14,342 bases of DNA from RYN-433 sp036558265 (GCA_036558265.1 DATBFY010000413.1:1-14342); one strand, 5' to 3'; counted from the first letter of the stretch, positions 1 to 6,924 are shown. The notes: a model not told the origin generated them from the letters alone. Program-made: numbers and translations.

Positions 1-220
1 GGTCCGTGCTCTTCATCTGGACATGAATCTTGATGTTCTGAACCTCGATTCCAGGGAAGACAGGGTTGATCGATCCCACCATCAGATCGATTCCGTCATC
101 GAAGCTCCATTCGCTGGTGTTTAGGCCTGCCTGCGCGCATAGCCCCCTAATGAGCGCCCCGCTCAAGTGCTCCTTGGCGATATTGCTCGGTATCCCTCGA
201 ACCGGCCCCAATGCTGCCAT
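1..220 (-). CDS. DUF4365-like PD-(D/E)xK nuclease-fold protein, C-terminus cut by window edge
   Basis: The reverse strand reads from an ATG at 220 through 73 codons with no stop to the window edge, so only the N-terminus is seen. The start is fixed by an in-frame TAA five codons upstream. Visible landmarks are E17-H18 in the first helix, the D42-G43-I44-D45 turn after a W38 strand, and V67-Q68-M69-K70-S71. The spacing E, then GID, then QxK is the PD-(D/E)xK nuclease-fold signature, and the GID plus VQxKS combination is what DUF4365 family proteins show. Such proteins are often standalone or sit in accessory loci; a nuclease activity is inferred from the fold, not shown. The gene lies in DNA of about 55% GC, below the rest of the window, which fits acquisition. 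No Shine-Dalgarno precedes the ATG, but a promoter-like pair ends 9 nt upstream. An alternative is another Hjc- or Mrr-like nuclease-fold family. Confidence 0.65.
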   Translation of the reverse strand, partial: MAALGPVRGIPSNIAKEHLSGALIRGLCAQAGLNTSEWSFDDGIDLMVGSINPVFPGIEVQNIKIHVQMKSTD

Positions 221-229
221 TTGAGCGCA

Positions 230-258
230 GTTTTACGCGGTTGACCCTACGCCTTCAA
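230..258 (-). promoter_or_regulatory. Putative sigma70-type promoter of the DUF4365-like gene
   Basis: On the minus strand TTGAAG (258-253) and TAAAAC (235-230) are separated by exactly 17 nt; each matches the consensus hexamer at four of six positions. The -10 ends 9 nt before the ATG at 220, so the transcript would have almost no leader, in agreement with the lack of a ribosome binding site. This is a pattern match only. Confidence 0.4.
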
Positions 259-453
259 ATCTTCAGGTGGTTTTGGTCATCTCGCAGCCGATTGGGGCTT
301 ACGTCTGCTGAGCTGCGACAAATTGCATTCCCCCCGGCCCGCCGCGTCACCTGGGGCCCGATGGGCGGAATCGTCCCCTCTGTCATGCGGCGGGGAGAAG
401 CGGCTGGGTCGCGCCCTGCCGGATCGCGCCGCCACGTGGCCGATCGTCGCCTC

Positions 454-672
454 ATGCCGTACGATCCGTCCGTGCGCCGTTATCCGCCTTCGTTCCCCCA
501 TCGTCCGCCAGCCCGATTGGAATACGAGACCCGGCCCGGTGGCATTCGCCGCCGGCCCCATCCCGTCTGGTTCCCGATTGCACTGATCGTCGCGGTGGGC
601 GTGCTCGCCGTGTGCGTGCCCTATCTGGTCGCGTTCGTCGTCGTGTATGTCCGGGGCATGGGGCAGGACTGA
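454..672 (+). CDS. Small single-span membrane protein, hypothetical
   Basis: This encodes 72 residues with no family that I recognise. The first 40 residues are rich in Pro, Arg and Tyr, and are followed by one long hydrophobic segment (about residues 43-66, from FPIALIVAVG to VAFVVVYV), ending in a short RGMGQD tail. That suggests an Arg-rich cytoplasmic N-terminus and one membrane helix. The reading frame stays open upstream to 211, with alternative ATGs at 361 and 385. I chose 454 because the upstream residues look like unconstrained GC-rich translation, but no convincing Shine-Dalgarno supports any of these starts. The large open frame on the opposite strand is a shadow of the downstream peptidase gene. 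The hydrophobic segment is the main argument that this is real. Confidence 0.45.
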   Translation: MPYDPSVRRYPPSFPHRPPARLEYETRPGGIRRRPHPVWFPIALIVAVGVLAVCVPYLVAFVVVYVRGMGQD

Positions 673-710
673 CGCTGGACCAGGGATGCGGATTGCGCGA
701 GCGGCATTTT

Positions 711-745
711 CCCTTCTCCCTTCTCCCTTCTCCCTTCTCGCTTCT
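711..745 (+). repeat. Heptanucleotide tandem repeat (CCCTTCT x4 plus CGCTTCT) with G-quadruplex potential
   Basis: Four perfect head-to-tail copies of CCCTTCT occupy 711-738, followed by a fifth copy with one change (CGCTTCT, 739-745). On the minus strand this gives four GGG runs separated by identical 4-nt AGAA loops (734-711), which satisfies the G3-N4 x4 quadruplex rule. The array lies between the small membrane protein (stop at 672) and the M16 peptidase start at 851, in the presumed leader or promoter region. It resembles in form the short heptameric repeats known from cyanobacterial intergenic regions; whether this genome has a family of them cannot be judged here. Confidence 0.85.
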
Positions 746-850
746 GACTACTCGCATCTCTCTGCCCTTGGAATTCCGCATTTGGACCCTGTGCATCCCC
801 GCCCCTCTGTGGCTAATCTTCTCCTTCCCGTGATTCGCCCAGGAGACCCC

Positions 851-3721
851 ATGACCGCAGATCGCCTTCGTCGCTTCGTTCCCGTCTTCCTCTTCTCCGT
901 AGCCCTCATCGCGTGCGCCCCCACCCTTCGCGCCGACGACGCCCGGCCCGCGGCGGCCGTTCAGCCGGAGGTGAAGCCCGCCGCCGTTGCGCCGATCGAA
1001 TTCCAGACCCAGACGCTCGACAACGGCCTGCGCGTCGTCTACGCCCCCTTGCGGCAGGCTCCGGTCGTGCACGTGCGCGTCTTCTATCACGTCGGCTCGC
1101 GGGACGAGAAGCCCGACCGGCAGGGCTTTGCGCACATGTTCGAACACATGATGTTCCGCGGCTCGGCGCACGTGCCGCCCGAGGAGCACATGAAGCTGAT
1201 CAACGGCGTCGGCGGCATCTCCAACGCCTTCACCAGCTTCGATCAGACCACGTACGTCGACACGATCCCCAAAGAGGCCACCGAGATGGCCCTGTGGCTC
1301 GAGGCCGATCGCATGTCCTCCTTCAAGGTGACCGATTCGATCTACCAGATCGAGCGCCGCGTCGTCGCCCAGGAATGGGCCATGCGCATGAACCAGCCTT
1401 ACGGCAACCTCTACGAGGAATTCCTCAAGCTCGCCTTCACCAGGAGCCACTACCAGTGGACGCCCATCGGCAACATGGAGCACTTGAAGGCCGCCAGCGC
1501 CGACGAACTGCAGACCTTCTTCAACACCTATTACGTTCCCAACAACGCGATCCTGGTCATCGCCGGCGACATCGACGTCGCCAGAACCAGAGAGTGGGTC
1601 CAGCGTTACTTCGCCTGGATCCCCAAGGGCAACGACCCGCCCCGCCTCAACGTCCCCGAGCCGCAGCAGACCGCGCCGCGGCGCAGCGTCGTCCCCGCCA
1701 ACGTCCCGCTGCCGGCGGTGGTCATCGGCGTGCATATCCCGGATTATCGCTCGGACGAGCGCTACGCCTTTGCGACGCTGGAAGCCATCCTCGGCTCCGG
1801 CCGGTCCAGCCGCTTGAACCGCCGACTGGTTTCCGGCAAAGACGCGCTGTGCGCCGAGGCCCAGTCCCTCAACATCGGCTTTGAGGATTCGGGCGTGTTC
1901 GGCGTGTTCGGCATGGTCCTGGCGGGCAAGAGCGCCGACGACGTCGAAAAAGCGTTGAAAGAAGAACTCACCAACGTCGCCGAAAAGGGCGTGACCGACG
2001 ACGAGCTCGCCAAGGCCAAGACCCAGGCGCGGCTGGGCATCCTCCACGGCCGCAAGACCGCCGAGGACATCGCCCGAAACGTCGGCGAAGAGTGGCTCTT
2101 CGGCAACGACCCCAACCGCGTCAACACCGAGCTGGAAAAGATCGAGAAGCTCACCGCCGCCGACCTCCAGGCCGTCGCCAGAAAATATTTCACGGCGGAC
2201 GGCATGACCATCCTCCAGATGGTCCCCGACACCACCGGCCAGCTCGCCAAAAACGCCATGAACGCAGCCCGCGGCGCCGCCATGGCCGGCGTCACCCCCG
2301 CCAAGGAGCCGGTCAAGCCCCGCGTCACCGAATTTCCAGCCGACTATCCCGCCAAGGCCCCGGCCGTCGCCGCGATCGGCAACGCCCAGTTCAACAAGGG
2401 CGAGGAATCGACCGTCAACGGCCTGAAGGTCGTCACGATCTCCGATCACCGCCTGCCGCTCGCCGGCTTCACCCTGGCACTGCGACGCGGCTCGTACAGC
2501 GAACCCAGGGGCAAGGAGGGCCTCGCTGCCCTCACCGCCGAGATGCTCCGCCGAGGCGCCGGCGGCATCGCGTATGACAAACTCAATGAAACCCTCGACT
2601 CAAAGGGCATCGCCATCGGCGTCAGCGACGGCGGCGACCACACGAACCTGGTCGTCACCTTCCCCGCCGAACAGGAGCGCGAAGCCCTGCGCCTGGCGAC
2701 CCAGGTATTGCAGAAACCCGACTTCCCGCAAGACCAGTTCGACAACTTGAAGACGCAAGCCATCAACAACCTCGTCGCCGAGCTGGCCGACCCCGACACC
2801 GTTTCCCAGCGCGAGATCAACCGGCGCCTCTGGGGCGATTCGCCGCTGGGCCGCAGCAGCACGCCAGAGAGCCTCGCCTCCATCACCCTGCAGGACGTGA
2901 AGGACTTCTACGCGACGTATTACAAGCCCGGCGAGGCGATCCTCGTCGCCGCCGGCGACCTCTCGCCCGATACCGGAAAGACCATCGCGCAGCAGCTCGT
3001 GCCCGCCGACGCGTCGTCGGCCGCCAATCTGCCGCCCGCGCCCGACCTTCAACTCCCGCCCCATCCCGACAAGCGCGACGTCCTGCTCGTCGACAACCCC
3101 GGCGCGCGCCAGGCCGCCATCCAGATGGCCGTCCCCGCCTACACCGTCCACAGCGATGAGAAATTCGCCGGCAGCCTGGCGAACCAGATCCTCTCCGGCG
3201 GCATCGAGGCCCGCGTGATGAAGTACGTCCGCGCCCAGAAGGGCCTGGCCTATCACGCCCACGCCGTCTTCATGCCCCAGCGCGTCGCCGGCACTTTCGT
3301 CTGCCAGACCGGCACAGACGTCGAGAAGTCCGCCGACGCCATCCAGGCCATGTTCGAGGTCCTCGAAGGCATGCGCAAGGAGAACGTGACCGGCGAGGAA
3401 CTGGCCGACGCCAAGCGCCGCGTCGCCGGCGGCATGGTCATGCAGATGCAGACCATCGACCAGCAGGCCGGCAGGCGCCTCGAAGGCATCCTTAATGGCT
3501 ACCCCGCCGACTATTGGGACAAGTACCCTCAGCGCGTCGCCCAGGTCAGCGCCGACCAGATCCGACAGGTGATGCAGAAGTACGCCACCCCCGACACGAT
3601 GCAGATCGTCGTCGTCGCCCCCGCCGACCCAAGCAAACCCAAACTCAGCGCCCTGGGCGAAGTCCGCGTCGAGCCCATGCCCGCGAAGAAGGCCGCGATG
3701 CTCAAAGACGCCCGGCCGTGA
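851..3721 (+). CDS. M16 family zinc metallopeptidase, two-half insulinase/pitrilysin type, lipoprotein
   Basis: This is a 956-residue zinc endopeptidase, predicted to act outside the cytoplasm. The inverted zinc motif HxxEH is H95-M-F-E98-H99, and the third ligand is E175 in the ERRVVAQEW segment, about 76 residues later, the normal M16 spacing. The N-terminal half (about 50-500) is the catalytic pair of domains. The second half restarts near residue 520 (VNGLKVVTISDHRLPLAGF) with the same fold but no zinc ligands (GLAALTAEML), as in other two-half M16 enzymes, which close as a clamshell around peptide substrates. The leader (RLRRF, then VFLFSVALIAC) carries a lipobox L19-I20-A21-C22, suggesting lipid anchoring, although a type I cleavage after LRA is a rival reading. 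The ATG at 851 is chosen because AGGAG lies at 841-845 and the signal peptide begins there. The frame remains open upstream to 647, but that part reads through the heptamer repeat. It appears to be a single-gene unit. The substrate is unknown. Confidence 0.93.
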   Translation: MTADRLRRFVPVFLFSVALIACAPTLRADDARPAAAVQPEVKPAAVAPIEFQTQTLDNGLRVVYAPLRQAPVVHVRVFYHVGSRDEKPDRQGFAHMFEHMMFRGSAHVPPEEHMKLINGVGGISNAFTSFDQTTYVDTIPKEATEMALWLEADRMSSFKVTDSIYQIERRVVAQEWAMRMNQPYGNLYEEFLKLAFTRSHYQWTPIGNMEHLKAASADELQTFFNTYYVPNNAILVIAGDIDVARTREWVQRYFAWIPKGNDPPRLNVPEPQQTAPRRSVVPANVPLPAVVIGVHIPDYRSDERYAFATLEAILGSGRSSRLNRRLVSGKDALCAEAQSLNIGFEDSGVFGVFGMVLAGKSADDVEKALKEELTNVAEKGVTDDELAKAKTQARLGILHGRKTAEDIARNVGEEWLFGNDPNRVNTELEKIEKLTAADLQAVARKYFTADGMTILQMVPDTTGQLAKNAMNAARGAAMAGVTPAKEPVKPRVTEFPADYPAKAPAVAAIGNAQFNKGEESTVNGLKVVTISDHRLPLAGFTLALRRGSYSEPRGKEGLAALTAEMLRRGAGGIAYDKLNETLDSKGIAIGVSDGGDHTNLVVTFPAEQEREALRLATQVLQKPDFPQDQFDNLKTQAINNLVAELADPDTVSQREINRRLWGDSPLGRSSTPESLASITLQDVKDFYATYYKPGEAILVAAGDLSPDTGKTIAQQLVPADASSAANLPPAPDLQLPPHPDKRDVLLVDNPGARQAAIQMAVPAYTVHSDEKFAGSLANQILSGGIEARVMKYVRAQKGLAYHAHAVFMPQRVAGTFVCQTGTDVEKSADAIQAMFEVLEGMRKENVTGEELADAKRRVAGGMVMQMQTIDQQAGRRLEGILNGYPADYWDKYPQRVAQVSADQIRQVMQKYATPDTMQIVVVAPADPSKPKLSALGEVRVEPMPAKKAAMLKDARP

Positions 3722-3739
3722 GGACCGTCAAGTGGCCGT

Positions 3740-3745
3740 TATAAT
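3740..3745 (+). promoter_or_regulatory. Perfect TATAAT -10 element upstream of the ConA-like gene
   Basis: A consensus TATAAT sits 18 bp after the peptidase stop codon and 60 bp before the next ATG. It lies between short GCCG and CGGC arms. No -35 resembling TTGACA is found at the right distance, so the match rests on the -10 alone. If used, it makes the downstream gene a separate transcription unit with a leader of about 50 nt. Confidence 0.45.
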
Positions 3746-3805
3746 AGCGGCTCGGCTTGCTCGCACGTTCAACAAGTCGTCACAAACCGTTTGGAACACC
3801 CACCC

Positions 3806-4558
3806 ATGCGCCTTATCGCCAGTTTTCTGATCCTCATCATTGCCGCCTCTGCCTCCTTCGCCGCCGACCGGCCGCCGGTCCCCGAGCAGTCCATCGCGCA
3901 GAAGAAGGAGCTCCTCTTTTCCGACGATTTCGAATCCGCCCAGCCCGCCAAGGAGTGGCACAAGGTCGTCCCCACCTTCGCCGTCGAGAACGGCGTCCTC
4001 AAGGGCACCCAGACGCGCGACAAGACCGTTGCTGCCGAGAACGGCAAGCCCGCCGTCACCCCGCACCCCGCGGTCCACGGCCTGGACATCCCCACGAAGG
4101 ACAGCGTGGTCGAGGTCAGGATCCGCTTCGAGGGCGCCTCGCTCATCGACGTCGAGTTCGACGACCGCAAGTACACCGGCTCCCACTATGGCCACCTCTG
4201 CCGCGCCCAGGTCCGACTCAACGGCGTCACCATCGTTGACGAGAAGGAAGGCTCGATGCGCAACGACATCTACGAGATGTCAAAGGACCCCGCCAGGAAG
4301 GCCGAGCGCGCCAAGCTCATGGCAGGCAAGAGCATCATCTACCCCGCCAAGCTCGAAGCCCACAAGTGGTACACGCTCGTCGTCGAGACGGTTGGTGACA
4401 CGATGCGCGTTACGATCGACGGCAAGCCCGCCGCCATCCTCAAGTCCCCCGGGATCGCCCATCCCACCAAGTCCAAGATCGAGTTCGGCGTCGCCGGCAA
4501 GGACGGCCTCTATGACGACCTTAAAGTCTGGAACGCCCAGCCCGCCGCCAAGCAATGA
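3806..4558 (+). CDS. Exported concanavalin A-like (LamG/DUF1080-type) domain protein
   Basis: This is a 250-residue secreted protein. Residues 1-20 form a type I signal peptide (MRLIASFLIL, then an Ala/Ser-rich stretch) with likely cleavage after SFA or FAA. The mature part follows the beta-sandwich pattern of the LamG and 3-keto-disaccharide hydrolase (DUF1080) group. It shows LLFSDDFES (37-44), W51, FAVENGVLKG (59-67), a VEVRIRF strand (102-108), HKWYTLVVETVGDTMRVTIDGK (186-207) and a closing FGVAG...YDDLKVWNA (227-244). Planctomycetes carry many such domains, usually linked to polysaccharide binding or breakdown. No catalytic residue can be assigned, so it may only bind. The ATG at 3806 is chosen because the signal peptide starts there; a TTG at 3791 would add five residues. 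Only a weak GGAA precedes the start. Confidence 0.8.
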   Translation: MRLIASFLILIIAASASFAADRPPVPEQSIAQKKELLFSDDFESAQPAKEWHKVVPTFAVENGVLKGTQTRDKTVAAENGKPAVTPHPAVHGLDIPTKDSVVEVRIRFEGASLIDVEFDDRKYTGSHYGHLCRAQVRLNGVTIVDEKEGSMRNDIYEMSKDPARKAERAKLMAGKSIIYPAKLEAHKWYTLVVETVGDTMRVTIDGKPAAILKSPGIAHPTKSKIEFGVAGKDGLYDDLKVWNAQPAAKQ

Positions 4559-4885
4559 ACCGATCGCCGCTGGCCACCCAACAAAACCCATCACAACCCC
4601 ACGCCCATGCGCCGTTTCGCTCCCCCAACTCCACACGGGGTCGGAGCGCTTCATCCCGAGCGTGATCGCCCGTTTTTTCTTCAAAACGCGGCAAAATGCG
4701 CCATGCCGCTAACCACTTATCGCTACTACAGCACTTCTGAAAAATACCTTATTCCTGCCGCACCCAGATTGGTCAGTTACGTAATTATCTTGCCGCCGAT
4801 TCTCGGCTGTGGGAGAATAGTACACCAGTGAGGAGCATGCGCGACCGCCGCAAACGTGGGTGGGGGTCGCCTGCCGGAGGAGTAC
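4559..4885. other. Intergenic region of 327 bp with a relatively AT-rich half
   Basis: I see no gene here. The first 110 bp are GC-rich and featureless. From about 4671 to 4830 the sequence is visibly richer in A and T than either flank. It holds two inverted repeats: CGTTTT/AAAACG (4671-4676 and 4683-4688) and GCGGCA/TGCCGC (4688-4693 and 4704-4709). Neither is followed by a T-run, so neither is a good intrinsic terminator in either direction. A promoter-like pair lies at 4790-4818. The likely role is regulation of the metal-binding protein gene downstream. Confidence 0.6.
4790..4818 (+). promoter_or_regulatory. Putative promoter of the HMA protein gene
   Basis: TTGCCG (4790-4795) and GAGAAT (4813-4818) are 17 nt apart, an ideal spacing. 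The -10 matches consensus at four of six positions and the -35 at three. The predicted start near 4826 gives a leader of about 60 nt that includes the Shine-Dalgarno. This is a weak pattern match, supported by its position in the AT-rich stretch. Confidence 0.35.
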
Positions 4886-5152
4886 ATGGCACCTGACGTT
4901 GCGAACGACAAACTGCTGCTCATCAAAATCGAAGGCATGCACTGCCACAAGTGCGAAGCCACGATTCGAAAGGCCCTGGCGGATTTTCCGGGAGTCCATG
5001 AGGTCGAGGTCGATTTTCCCAGCCGTCAGGCATCGGTCCTCTTCGACCCTTCAGCCGTCACCGTTAAGGAACTGACCGGGGCCGTCACCGACGCCGGCTA
5101 CCGTGTCAGCGGCTTCACCCAGGGCCACGCCGACCCCGCTTCCCACGCCTGA
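4886..5152 (+). CDS. CopZ-like heavy-metal-associated (HMA) domain protein
   Basis: This 88-residue cytoplasmic protein consists of one HMA (ferredoxin-like) domain. The metal-binding loop is G17-M18-H19-C20-H21-K22-C23, the canonical GMxCxxC, followed by the helix EATIRKAL. The second half (VHEVEVDFPSRQASVLFDP, then LTGAVTDAGY) matches the domain's final strands and its conserved AGY end. Proteins of this type carry Cu(I) or another soft metal to P-type ATPases or repressors. The His at position 19 is common in this family and does not by itself name the metal. The ATG at 4886 is set by GGAGGAG at 4876-4882; a GTG at 4856 would add ten residues without such support. No ATPase or metal-responsive regulator is adjacent, so the partner must be elsewhere. 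Confidence 0.88.
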   Translation: MAPDVANDKLLLIKIEGMHCHKCEATIRKALADFPGVHEVEVDFPSRQASVLFDPSAVTVKELTGAVTDAGYRVSGFTQGHADPASHA

Positions 5153-5228
5153 CCGGCCTGGGCCATTTGGCGCGCGTGAACTTCCAAGGTCGTTCCCCGT
5201 CCAAAGGCAGGGGGGACCGGAGGTTCGC

Positions 5229-5744
5229 ATGTCGCCGCGCAGCCTGCTTTTCATCTCGCTCCTGGCTCTAATTGCCCCAATCCCCTCAACTGCCCAGGCT
5301 CGGGTTCTGCGTCCGCCGGGCGACGGGTGGGTATGGGTTCCCCCGACCTACCGCACCGTTTACGAGCGGGTGTGGCAGGAACCGGTCTACCAGAGCGTGA
5401 CCGAGACCGTCTGGGTCACCGACCAGTGGGGCTGGCGGACCGTCGGTTCCTGGGAAGGAGGCGCCTGGGTCGAGCGGCCGGTCTGGACGCTCATCTGCCC
5501 CGCCCACTACGAGACCCGAACCCGCCAGGTGCTGATCTCCCCAGGCGGCTGGGTCTATCGCGCGCGGCAGGAGTTGGTGAGTCCAGGTCATTGGGAATGG
5601 CGGGGTCTGGTGATGCCGGCGCCGGCGCCGGGGCCATGGCCCACCCCTGTCCCACCTGTTCGACCCCCTCCGCGTCCGGCGGGGCTCGAGCCCTTTTCCC
5701 CGTTGTGGGAGTGGCCCGACGACAGCAAACCCGCCGGGCGTTAG
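5229..5744 (+). CDS. Exported Trp/Tyr-rich repeat protein, function unknown
   Basis: This 171-residue protein has a type I signal peptide (MSPRSLLFISLLALIAPIP, likely cleavage after AQA, residue 24). The mature region is built of irregular 11-16 residue units with alternating aromatic, Thr, Arg and Val residues. Examples are PPTYRTVYERVW, EPVYQSVTETVW, CPAHYETRTRQVL and SPGHWEWR. Such units are common in small exported proteins of planctomycetes and look like surface beta-structure, but I know of no assigned function. Residues 130-150 are a Pro-rich linker (APAPGPWPTPVPP). The start is fixed by GGAGG at 5219-5223, 5 nt before the ATG, although the frame is open back to 5103. The gene follows the HMA gene by 76 bp and could share its transcript. 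Its TAG overlaps the TAA of the convergent hydrolase gene. A single Cys (C90) is present. Confidence 0.75.
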   Translation: MSPRSLLFISLLALIAPIPSTAQARVLRPPGDGWVWVPPTYRTVYERVWQEPVYQSVTETVWVTDQWGWRTVGSWEGGAWVERPVWTLICPAHYETRTRQVLISPGGWVYRARQELVSPGHWEWRGLVMPAPAPGPWPTPVPPVRPPPRPAGLEPFSPLWEWPDDSKPAGR

Positions 5745-6907
5745 CGCGCTTGAAGCTCGGCCAGGCGCTGGGCGGAGACGCGGTCGATCCAGGAGCCGTG
5801 GTAGTCTTGGCGGAGGCGCGTGAAGGCCTGGATGGCCTCCTGGGTCTTGTCCTGCGCCGCCAGGGTGCTGGCGGCCTTGAATTCCTGCTCGCCGGTGGTC
5901 AGGACGCGGGCGCTGATGCGGGAGGCCTCCTCGGCCGTGATGTCGATGGGGATGGACTTGAGCGCGGGCGGGTCGGGGTCGGTGAGGATGCCGAAGGCGG
6001 CGGGGTTCCGCTCCCGGAAGAGGCGGGCGCGCATGTCGGACTGGGCGTTCATCGCGTCGCCCCCGGCGCGGCCGCCGCGGGGGTCGATATCGGCGGCGGC
6101 GATGCCGTCGGGGCCGGAGGCGCGGGCGACGATCTTTCCCTGGGGCGAGATGATCATCGCCCCGGCGCCGCGGTGGGCGACGACGAGCCAGACGAAGTTC
6201 TCGACGGCGCGGACGCGCAGCGCCTGCACGCCGATATCGTCATCGCCGTCGGCAATGGCGGCGGTGCCCATGGTGGGGAAGAAGATCACGTCCGCGCCCT
6301 GGAGCGCCAGGCAGCGCGCGGTCTCGGGGAAGACCAGGTCATAGCAGATCAGCATGCCGACGTTGCCCAGGTCGGGCGTGGGAAAGACCGGGAACGACGT
6401 GCCGCGCTTGCGTCCCTCGTGCCAGGTCGGACAGACCTTGCGATAGCGGCCGACCTCCTTGCCTTCGCGGTCGAGGAAGAACGCGGTGTTGTAGAGGCTG
6501 CCGTCCTCCTCCAGGTTGTCGGCACAGATGACCAGCCGCATGTGGTGTGAGGCAGCGGCGCGGCCGAGACGCTGGGTCATCCGTTTGACGGCCTCGGGCA
6601 GCACTTCTTTGAGCGATGCCGGGTTGCCGCCGGTCCAGTTCAAGAGGCCGGGCGTGTCTTCGGGGAAGCAGAGGACGTCGCACTTGTCCTGGGCGGCGCG
6701 GTGGATGATGGCCTCGAGATCGGCGAGGTTGCGATCGACGGCGGCGAGCGCCTCGGCCGGCTTGAGGCGGAAGTCGATCACGCGCGACCTGGCCTGCACG
6801 GCGGCGACGCGAACGGTCTTCGCGGCAGGGGGCGGGGCGTCGGCGGCGCGGGCGAGCGGGACGATCGCAAGCAACAGGATGCCGATGATGAAGGCGCGCG
6901 GGTTCAT
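5741..6907 (-). CDS. Exported carbon-nitrogen hydrolase (nitrilase superfamily)
   Basis: This is a 388-residue amidase/nitrilase-type enzyme with a type I signal peptide (MNPRAFIIGILLLAIVPLARA, cleavage before ADAPPP). The catalytic triad is complete: E83 in CFPEDTPG, K157 in RYRKVCPTWHEG and C188 in GMLICYDLVFPE. The domain spans about residues 31-275, the usual length. It is followed by about 110 extra residues. The last 45 (AASTLAAQDKTQEAIQAF, then DRVSAQRLAEL) read like one TPR-type helical hairpin, perhaps for oligomer or partner contact. The family cleaves non-peptide C-N bonds in amides, nitriles or carbamoyl compounds; the substrate here is unknown. Export is unusual for the superfamily as a whole but not unique. 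The ATG at 6907 is chosen as the natural signal-peptide start; 6916 and 6949 are alternatives. No Shine-Dalgarno is visible. A -10-like TACGAT ends 7 nt upstream. Confidence 0.9.
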   Translation of the reverse strand: MNPRAFIIGILLLAIVPLARAADAPPPAAKTVRVAAVQARSRVIDFRLKPAEALAAVDRNLADLEAIIHRAAQDKCDVLCFPEDTPGLLNWTGGNPASLKEVLPEAVKRMTQRLGRAAASHHMRLVICADNLEEDGSLYNTAFFLDREGKEVGRYRKVCPTWHEGRKRGTSFPVFPTPDLGNVGMLICYDLVFPETARCLALQGADVIFFPTMGTAAIADGDDDIGVQALRVRAVENFVWLVVAHRGAGAMIISPQGKIVARASGPDGIAAADIDPRGGRAGGDAMNAQSDMRARLFRERNPAAFGILTDPDPPALKSIPIDITAEEASRISARVLTTGEQEFKAASTLAAQDKTQEAIQAFTRLRQDYHGSWIDRVSAQRLAELQAR

Positions 6908-6914
6908 GCATCCC

Positions 6915-6924
6915 ATCGTACCAT
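6915..6924. promoter_or_regulatory. Possible overlapping divergent -10 elements between hydrolase and truB
   Basis: The ten bases ATCGTACCAT contain TACCAT reading right (6919-6924) and, on the opposite strand, TACGAT reading left (6920-6915), sharing the central TA. Each matches the -10 consensus at four of six positions. They stand 11 nt from the truB ATG (6936) and 7 nt from the hydrolase ATG (6907). With only 28 bp between the two start codons, both promoters must lie here or inside the opposing gene. This is inferred from position and symmetry. Confidence 0.35.

Noticed and set aside
711..745. Heptamer array as a CRISPR or phase-variable coding repeat
   Set aside because: There are no spacers and the units are 7 bp, which excludes CRISPR. 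The array lies outside the accepted coding frames, so it cannot shift a reading frame.
647..850. N-terminal extension of the M16 peptidase starting inside the upstream gene
   Set aside because: It would translate the heptamer repeat and bury the signal peptide. AGGAG before the ATG at 851 decides the start.
452..2449. A 665-codon open frame on the minus strand opposite the M16 peptidase
   Set aside because: It is the antisense frame of a strongly supported peptidase gene, its translation has no domain logic, and long antisense frames are expected from third-position GC bias.
4671..4709. Two inverted repeats as terminators of the ConA-like gene
   Set aside because: The stems are short (6 bp), one is AT-rich, and neither is followed by a T-run.
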